From assembly GCA_021161625.1 (NCBI GenBank), contig JAGHAG010000092.1:1-10013 (forward strand): 10,013 bases of DNA, given 5' to 3'. The stretch is from Elusimicrobiota bacterium (lineage in GTDB: Bacteria; CG03). Position 1 is the stretch's first letter; each line of letters starts with the position of its first letter. Shown here piece after piece: positions 6,312 through 10,013 of this stretch. The notes beneath the pieces are model-generated. The model saw nothing but the letters and a program-made list of their open reading frames with translations, was not told the origin of the DNA and ran no database searches. The translations under genes were made by a program, and so were the position numbers.

Positions 6312-6352
6312 GATAAATGTATTTTTGAAAAGAATCCTTAAATAAATGCAAA

Positions 6353-6358
6353 AGGAGG
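6353..6358 (+). promoter_or_regulatory. Shine-Dalgarno site that sets the hom start
   Basis: AGGAGG lies 5 bases before TTG 6364. The upstream in-frame ATG 6346 has no ribosome site and would translate through this one, so the TTG is preferred. Confidence 0.8.
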
Positions 6359-6363
6359 AATGC

Positions 6364-7650
6364 TTGAAAAAAAGCATCAAAATAGGGCTGATAGGTTATG
6401 GAACTGTTGGAAAAGGTGTTGCTGAAATTTTTGAGGCAAAAAAGGACATTCTCTCTGAAAAAGTTGGCGCAGAACTTGTTTTAAAAAAAATCTGTGATAA
6501 GACATTTAAGAAAAAATCAGAAATTTTCACGCCTGACCCTGAAGAAGTTCTAAATGACCCTGAAATAGAAATTTTTGTGGAACTGATTGGTGGAATTGAA
6601 CCTGCAAAAAGATTTATTCTGGCTGCTCTGGAAAGAGGTATGGATGTTGTAACCGCAAACAAAAATGTTATATCCCAACACTTCACAGAAATTCTTAATT
6701 TTGCAAAAAGAAAGAGGCGCAGGGTTTACTTTGAAGCTTCTGTCTGTGCTGGAATTCCAATAATTGCTGCAATAAATGAGGGTCTTTGTGCAAACAAAAT
6801 CAAAAAAATTGCAGGAATTTTAAATGGCACAACGAATTTTATACTCACAGAAATGAGTGAAAAGCAGGAAAACTTCAAAAAAGCGTTAAAAACCGCCCAG
6901 GAGTTTGGATTTGCCGAAAGCAATCCATCTCTTGATATTGAAGGAATTGACACCGCATCAAAACTTGCAATTCTTTCATCCATTATTTTTGGTTCACACA
7001 TAAAACCCTCTGACATTTACATAAAAGGCATAACCGATGTTGATGTTCTTGACATAAAATATGGCAGAGAACTTGGCTATGAATTGAAACTTCTTGCTGT
7101 GATGGATGCCAGGGATGATGAAAACGGAATTTTTCTTGAAGTTTCGCCTGTTTTTGTGAAGAAAAATCATCCTCTTGCAAGTGTAAAAGGAGAATACAAT
7201 GCAGTTTTTCTTTTAAGCGATGAGGCAGGACCTCTTATGTTTTACGGCAAAGGAGCAGGTTCCCATCCTGCTGCGTCTGCTGTTGTAAGTGATATTGTCT
7301 ATGTTGCAAGGCATAGAATTGAAAGCAGCAGAACTCATATCCCCTTTGTTGAGTTAAAAGGGAAAGGCGTGAAAATACAGGATATCTACGAGATGGAATC
7401 AGGGTTTTATCTCAGATTTACAACTGTGGACAGGCCCGGCGTTCTTGCGCAAATTTCGAAGATTCTCGCAGAATACGAAATTTCAATTTCTGCGGTTTTG
7501 CAGAAAGAGATTTCTTCCCACTCACCTGTTCCAATAATTGTACTCACACATAAGGCAAAGTTTGGAAATGTTTTAAAAGCTCTGGAAAAAGTAGACGGGC
7601 TTTCTGTTGTTAAGAAAAAAACAGTTTTTTACAGAATTGCAGAGGTTTAA
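6364..7650 (+). CDS. hom: Homoserine dehydrogenase with ACT domain
   Basis: Converts aspartate semialdehyde to homoserine with NAD(P)H, in the shared threonine/methionine pathway. Counted from TTG 6364 it is 428 aa, normal for the long monofunctional form. The dinucleotide-binding fold begins with GLIGYGTVG (8-16) and includes VVTANK (95-100). The catalytic domain has GILNGTTNFIL (151-161) and DIEGIDTASK (191-200), with the conserved Asp196 and Lys200, and a GSHPAASAVV segment. Residues about 348-419 form an ACT domain (FYLRFTTVDRPGVLAQISKI), the usual site of threonine feedback. The ATG at 6346 would add six residues but encodes the AGGAGG site within them. The stop is 3 bp before thrC. No aspartokinase or homoserine kinase gene is adjacent. 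Identification is secure. Confidence 0.95.
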   Translation: MKKSIKIGLIGYGTVGKGVAEIFEAKKDILSEKVGAELVLKKICDKTFKKKSEIFTPDPEEVLNDPEIEIFVELIGGIEPAKRFILAALERGMDVVTANKNVISQHFTEILNFAKRKRRRVYFEASVCAGIPIIAAINEGLCANKIKKIAGILNGTTNFILTEMSEKQENFKKALKTAQEFGFAESNPSLDIEGIDTASKLAILSSIIFGSHIKPSDIYIKGITDVDVLDIKYGRELGYELKLLAVMDARDDENGIFLEVSPVFVKKNHPLASVKGEYNAVFLLSDEAGPLMFYGKGAGSHPAASAVVSDIVYVARHRIESSRTHIPFVELKGKGVKIQDIYEMESGFYLRFTTVDRPGVLAQISKILAEYEISISAVLQKEISSHSPVPIIVLTHKAKFGNVLKALEKVDGLSVVKKKTVFYRIAEV

Positions 7651-7653
7651 AAA

Positions 7654-8697
7654 GTGAAAGGCGTTATAGCAAGATACAGAAAATTTCTTCCAATAACAGA
7701 TGAAACACCAATTGTAAGCCTTCAGGAAGGAGACACTCCTCTTTTAAGGGCTTATAATCTTGAAAAAAAGTTCAACTTTCCATTTCAGCTTTATCTGAAA
7801 TACGAAGGCACAAATCCGACAGGTTCCTTTAAAGACAGGGGTATGACTGTTGCAATTTCAAAAGCAGTTGAAAAAAAGGCAAAGTTTGTAATCTGTGCCT
7901 CTACAGGAAACACCTCTGCTTCTGCTTCTGCCTATGCTGTCAGGGCAGGGCTTATCTCGCTTGTTGTAATTCCTGAAGGGGCAATTGCCCTGGGCAAACT
8001 TTCTCAGGCACTTCTGCACGGAGCAAGAGTTGTTGCGGTAAAGGGAAATTTTGACGATGCTTTAAAGATTGTGAGACAAATCTGCGAGAAATTTCCTGTT
8101 GAACTTGTTAACTCCATAAATCCAAACAGAATTGAAGGACAGAAAACCGCTGCTTTTGAAATAATAGATGCTCTTGGAAGAGCCCCTGACTATCACGCAA
8201 TGCCTGTTGGAAACGCTGGAAACATCACAGCATACTGGAAAGGATTTAAGGAATACTCTGTGGTGAGACCTGTTCTTCTTGGCTTTCAGGCAGAAGGAGC
8301 AGCACCTATTGTCAAAGGAAAACCCATAAAAAATCCCCAGACAATTGCAACAGCAATAAAAATAGGAAATCCTGCCTCATGGAAAAAAGCAGAAGCTGCA
8401 AGAGATGAGTCAGGGGGGGTTATTGACACGGTTACAGATGAGGAAATTCTCATTTCATACAAGGCAATTGCTCAGTGCGAGGGGCTTTTTGTTGAACCTG
8501 CTTCTGCTGCAACTGTTGCAGGTCTTATAAAATACACAAAAAAAGGCTTTTTCAAAGATGCCACAAAGGAGACAATTGTTACAGGAACCCTCACCGGACA
8601 TGGTTTAAAAGACCCTGACAGAGCAATTGCAGAATCTCAAAAACCTCCTGTGGCTGAACCCACCTTAGAGGACGTTGTAGAGAAATTGAAAATTTAA
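7654..8697 (+). CDS. thrC: Threonine synthase
   Basis: A PLP enzyme that converts O-phosphohomoserine to threonine; 347 aa, the short Bacillus-like form. PLP would be held by Lys60 in GSFKDRGM. Other fold-type II landmarks are STGNTSAS (83-90), the phosphate-binding loop GNAGN (186-190), EPASAAT (281-287) and LTGHGLKDP (313-321). The start is GTG 7654, with AGAGG at 7641-7645 at the end of hom. The stop overlaps the rsmA start by one base (TAATG). Homoserine kinase (thrB), needed between Hom and ThrC, is not in the window and must lie elsewhere or be replaced. Its cofactor is the product of the pathway in which PdxA works, encoded in the neighbouring operon. Confidence 0.95.
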   Translation: MKGVIARYRKFLPITDETPIVSLQEGDTPLLRAYNLEKKFNFPFQLYLKYEGTNPTGSFKDRGMTVAISKAVEKKAKFVICASTGNTSASASAYAVRAGLISLVVIPEGAIALGKLSQALLHGARVVAVKGNFDDALKIVRQICEKFPVELVNSINPNRIEGQKTAAFEIIDALGRAPDYHAMPVGNAGNITAYWKGFKEYSVVRPVLLGFQAEGAAPIVKGKPIKNPQTIATAIKIGNPASWKKAEAARDESGGVIDTVTDEEILISYKAIAQCEGLFVEPASAATVAGLIKYTKKGFFKDATKETIVTGTLTGHGLKDPDRAIAESQKPPVAEPTLEDVVEKLKI

Positions 8698-9431
8698 TGC
8701 CGTGCGGGCAAAATTTCCTTATTGATAAAAACGTAGCGCTGAAATTCACATCCCTTATACCTGAAAATTACCCTGTTTTTGAAATCGGGGCAGGAAAGGG
8801 GGCTTTAACACAGTATCTGCTTGAAAAATCCAGAAAGGTTGTGGTAATTGAAAAAGACCTGTTTCTTGTAAATTTTTTAAAAAACAGATTTGCCACATAT
8901 AAAAACTTTGAAGTTGTTGAAGGAGATGTTCTTAAATTCACACCTGAATTTAAAGAACCCTTTTACATAATTGGAAATCTGCCCTACCAGATAAGCACTG
9001 AAATAATTTTCTGGCTTGCAAAAGTAAAAAATTTTATTCAGGCATTTTTGTCCTTTCAGAAAGAAACAGCGGAACGGTTTCTTTCAAAAGAAGGTTCCCC
9101 CCTTTACGGAAGAACCTCTTTAACCGTTGGTGTTTTTTTTAAGGCAGAAAAACTCTTTGACATTTCAAGAACCTGCTTCAAGCCATCTCCAAAAATAAGT
9201 TCAACGGTTGTTTCTTTTAAAAGAAAAAATGTTGACATTGATGTGGAAAAATGGAGAGAATTTTTAAATTTGTGTTTTTTCTCAAAGAGAAAAATTTTGA
9301 TTTCAAATTTGAAAAAAGCAGGTTTTGATGCGGAAAATTTTTTTAAGCAAAATAATTTGCCTAAAAATTTGCGTCCCCATCAGGCATCCCCTGAAATTTT
9401 TCTTAAACTTTTTGATATGATTAAAAGATGA
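8697..9431 (+). CDS. rsmA: 16S rRNA dimethyladenosine transferase
   Basis: The KsgA/RsmA methyltransferase, which dimethylates two adjacent adenosines near the 3' end of 16S rRNA (A1518/A1519 in E. coli) during small-subunit maturation. Family features in order: the N-terminal GQNFLID (4-10), SAM motif I EIGAGKGALT (29-38), acidic Glu52, GDVL around Asp77, catalytic NLPY (94-97), FQKETAERF (120-128), YGRTSL (137-142) and FKPSPKISSTVVSF (161-174). At 244 aa it is slightly shorter than the usual 260-280, with a compact C-terminal helical domain that still has the KRKILISNL helix. ATG 8697 overlaps the thrC stop. The next gene overlaps its stop as ATGA. ksgA is near surA-pdxA in many bacteria, as here. 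Confidence 0.94.
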   Translation: MPCGQNFLIDKNVALKFTSLIPENYPVFEIGAGKGALTQYLLEKSRKVVVIEKDLFLVNFLKNRFATYKNFEVVEGDVLKFTPEFKEPFYIIGNLPYQISTEIIFWLAKVKNFIQAFLSFQKETAERFLSKEGSPLYGRTSLTVGVFFKAEKLFDISRTCFKPSPKISSTVVSFKRKNVDIDVEKWREFLNLCFFSKRKILISNLKKAGFDAENFFKQNNLPKNLRPHQASPEIFLKLFDMIKR

Positions 9432-9658
9432 AAGTAAGGGTAAAAGTTATTCCATCAAGCAAGCGGGCAAAGGTGGATGTTGCGCAAAATGGGGTGATGC
9501 TTGTAAAAGTAAATGCCCCGCCTCAAAAAGGGCTTGCCAACAAAAGACTTGTTGAAGTTCTTGCAGATTATTTTAGAATCCCAAAATCCTCGGTTAAAAT
9601 TATACATGGATTTACATCAAAGATGAAACTTGTTGAAATAAAAAAAATAAAAAAGTAA
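9428..9658 (+). CDS. DUF167/YggU family protein
   Basis: A small conserved protein of 76 aa with no established function (UPF0235). The family pattern is complete: an IPSSK segment near the N-terminus (8-12), VKVNAPPQKGLAN (26-38), LVEVLADYF, and an HGFTSKMKLVEI strand (60-71). Length is normal or slightly short for the family. It overlaps the rsmA stop by 4 bp (ATGA), so it is the last gene of the hom-thrC-rsmA operon and probably translated by coupling, since only a poor ribosome site precedes it. No intrinsic terminator follows it. Confidence 0.88.
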   Translation: MKVRVKVIPSSKRAKVDVAQNGVMLVKVNAPPQKGLANKRLVEVLADYFRIPKSSVKIIHGFTSKMKLVEIKKIKK

Positions 9659-9675
9659 CATGGAGACGAGAAAAG

Positions 9676-9710
9676 CAGAAGTCAGAAGTCGGATGTCGGA
9701 AATCAGAATT
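9676..9710. repeat. Five 7-bp tandem units, consensus CRGAAGT
   Basis: Units start at 9676, 9683, 9690, 9697 and 9704. The first two are identical (CAGAAGT) and the others differ at one to three bases. CGGAAAT at 9697 is identical to the unit at 883. Confidence 0.8.
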
Positions 9711-9716
9711 GTAGCG

Positions 9717-9734
9717 GGCGAATTACCATTCGCC
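9717..9734. repeat. Hairpin, 7-bp stem and 4-base loop
   Basis: GGCGAAT (9717-9723) and ATTCGCC (9728-9734) enclose TACC. Six A bases follow on the plus strand and no T tract follows on either strand, so it is not a standard intrinsic terminator. Confidence 0.75.
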
Positions 9735-9740
9735 AAAAAA

Positions 9741-9772
9741 GGTGACGAGGTGACTAAGTGACAAGGTGACAA
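9741..9772. repeat. Four 8-bp tandem units, consensus GGTGACNA
   Basis: Units start at 9741, 9749, 9757 and 9765. GTGAC is kept in all four; variation is mainly at positions 1 and 7. Confidence 0.8.
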
Positions 9773-9848
9773 GGGAAATTAAAAGTAAAAAGTGAAGCGA
9801 AATTAGGAAATTGGGAGATTATGAGATTAGGAAAGAAATTTATAGAAA

Positions 9849-9874
9849 TTTGCTCCGATTTTCATCGGAGCGAA
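9849..9874. repeat. Hairpin, 8-bp perfect stem extendable to 11 bp
   Basis: GCTCCGAT (9852-9859) and ATCGGAGC (9864-9871) enclose the loop TTTC. One G-U and two A-U pairs extend the stem. No U tract follows on either strand. Confidence 0.8.
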
Positions 9875-9894
9875 ATAAATAGAAATTAAATAAA

Positions 9895-9933
9895 AATGTA
9901 AGATGGAAAAATCAAAATGGAAAATGACAAATG
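9895..9933. repeat. Degenerate AATGNAA heptads
   Basis: AATG-like words start at 9895, 9902, 9910, 9916, 9923 and 9930, so the step is 7 bp apart from one 8/6 slip. AAAATGACAAAT (9921-9932) is also found at 957-968 in the first spacer. Confidence 0.65.
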
Positions 9934-9942
9934 AAACGTTCA

Positions 9943-9962
9943 TGTCCCGACAAATCGGGACG
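9943..9962. repeat. Hairpin, 7-bp GC-rich stem and CAAA loop
   Basis: GTCCCGA (9944-9950) and TCGGGAC (9955-9961) enclose CAAA; one T-G pair extends the stem. No T tract follows on either strand. Confidence 0.8.
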
Positions 9963-9996
9963 CAAATTAGGAATGAAAATACCCCCTACTGTTTCT

Positions 9997-10013
9997 CCCC
10001 CCTTAAAGGGGGG
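9997..10013. repeat. C6/G6 inverted repeat at the window edge
   Basis: Six C (9997-10002) and six G (10008-10013) enclose TTAAA. The element runs off the window, so its full extent is unknown. Confidence 0.6.

Larger units (their letters stand above)
9659..10013. other. 355-bp gene-free region packed with short repeats and hairpins
   Basis: No open frame here resembles a protein, and I see no tRNA or other known RNA. The region is a mosaic: heptads (9676-9710), a hairpin (9717-9734), octads (9741-9772), AT-rich GATTAGG/GAAATT-type words (9773-9850), a second hairpin (9849-9874), a second heptad tract (9895-9933), a third hairpin (9943-9962) and a C/G-run inverted repeat at the edge. The words overlap with those of the other two spacers. 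Confidence 0.75.

Noticed and set aside
6100..6363. Threonine/methionine-type riboswitch or attenuator before hom
   Set aside because: No leader peptide rich in Thr/Ile codons, no terminator-like stem with a U tract, and no recognised aptamer core could be seen; only short inverted repeats and heptads are present.
9717..9740. Intrinsic terminator for the hom operon
   Set aside because: The stem is followed by A bases on the plus strand, not T, and no T tract follows on the minus strand either.

Overview
The window is AT-rich bacterial DNA with densely packed genes. The proteins are rich in Lys, Glu and Ile, and Arg is written mostly as AGA/AGG. A SurA-type periplasmic chaperone, a second parvulin with a probable lipoprotein signal and an exported LysM protein point to a diderm (outer-membrane) bacterium. 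The Lys/Glu/Ile bias would fit a thermophile or a deep-branching uncultured lineage, but that is inference and no phylum can be named from this sequence alone.

Layout. Bases 1-830 hold the tail of an unrecognised gene overlapping a short acetylglutamate-kinase-like gene. A 226-bp spacer follows (831-1056), largely built from degenerate 7-bp units. Bases 1057-5059 form a plus-strand operon with overlapping ends: PpiC lipoprotein, SurA, PdxA, and a diguanylate cyclase with an unusual nucleotide-binding-like N-terminus. It runs tail to tail into a two-gene minus-strand unit (LysM protein, then an XRE regulator, 6093 down to 5062), with only 2 bp between the stop codons. A divergent spacer (6094-6363) carries a near-consensus sigma70 promoter for the LysM gene and more heptad repeats. 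Bases 6364-9658 are a second tight plus-strand operon: hom, thrC, rsmA/ksgA and a DUF167 gene. The last 355 bp have no gene and are packed with heptad and octad repeats and GC-rich hairpins.

How the genes fit together. PpiC and SurA act in envelope protein folding. PdxA belongs to the DXP-dependent branch of pyridoxal phosphate synthesis, and ThrC is a PLP enzyme. Hom and ThrC are two of the three steps from aspartate semialdehyde to threonine; homoserine kinase is not in the window. The order surA-pdxA-...-ksgA recalls the E. coli surA-pdxA-ksgA cluster, here split by five other genes.

Most notable observations: (1) the Rossmann-like + GAF-like + GGDEF protein; (2) three spacers built from 7-bp (partly 8-bp) degenerate tandem units with shared vocabulary; (3) changes at normally conserved positions in ArgB, PdxA and SurA; (4) two start codons that should be moved because of their Shine-Dalgarno positions (hom to TTG 6364, LysM gene to ATG 6093). 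Most of the coding content is otherwise ordinary housekeeping.
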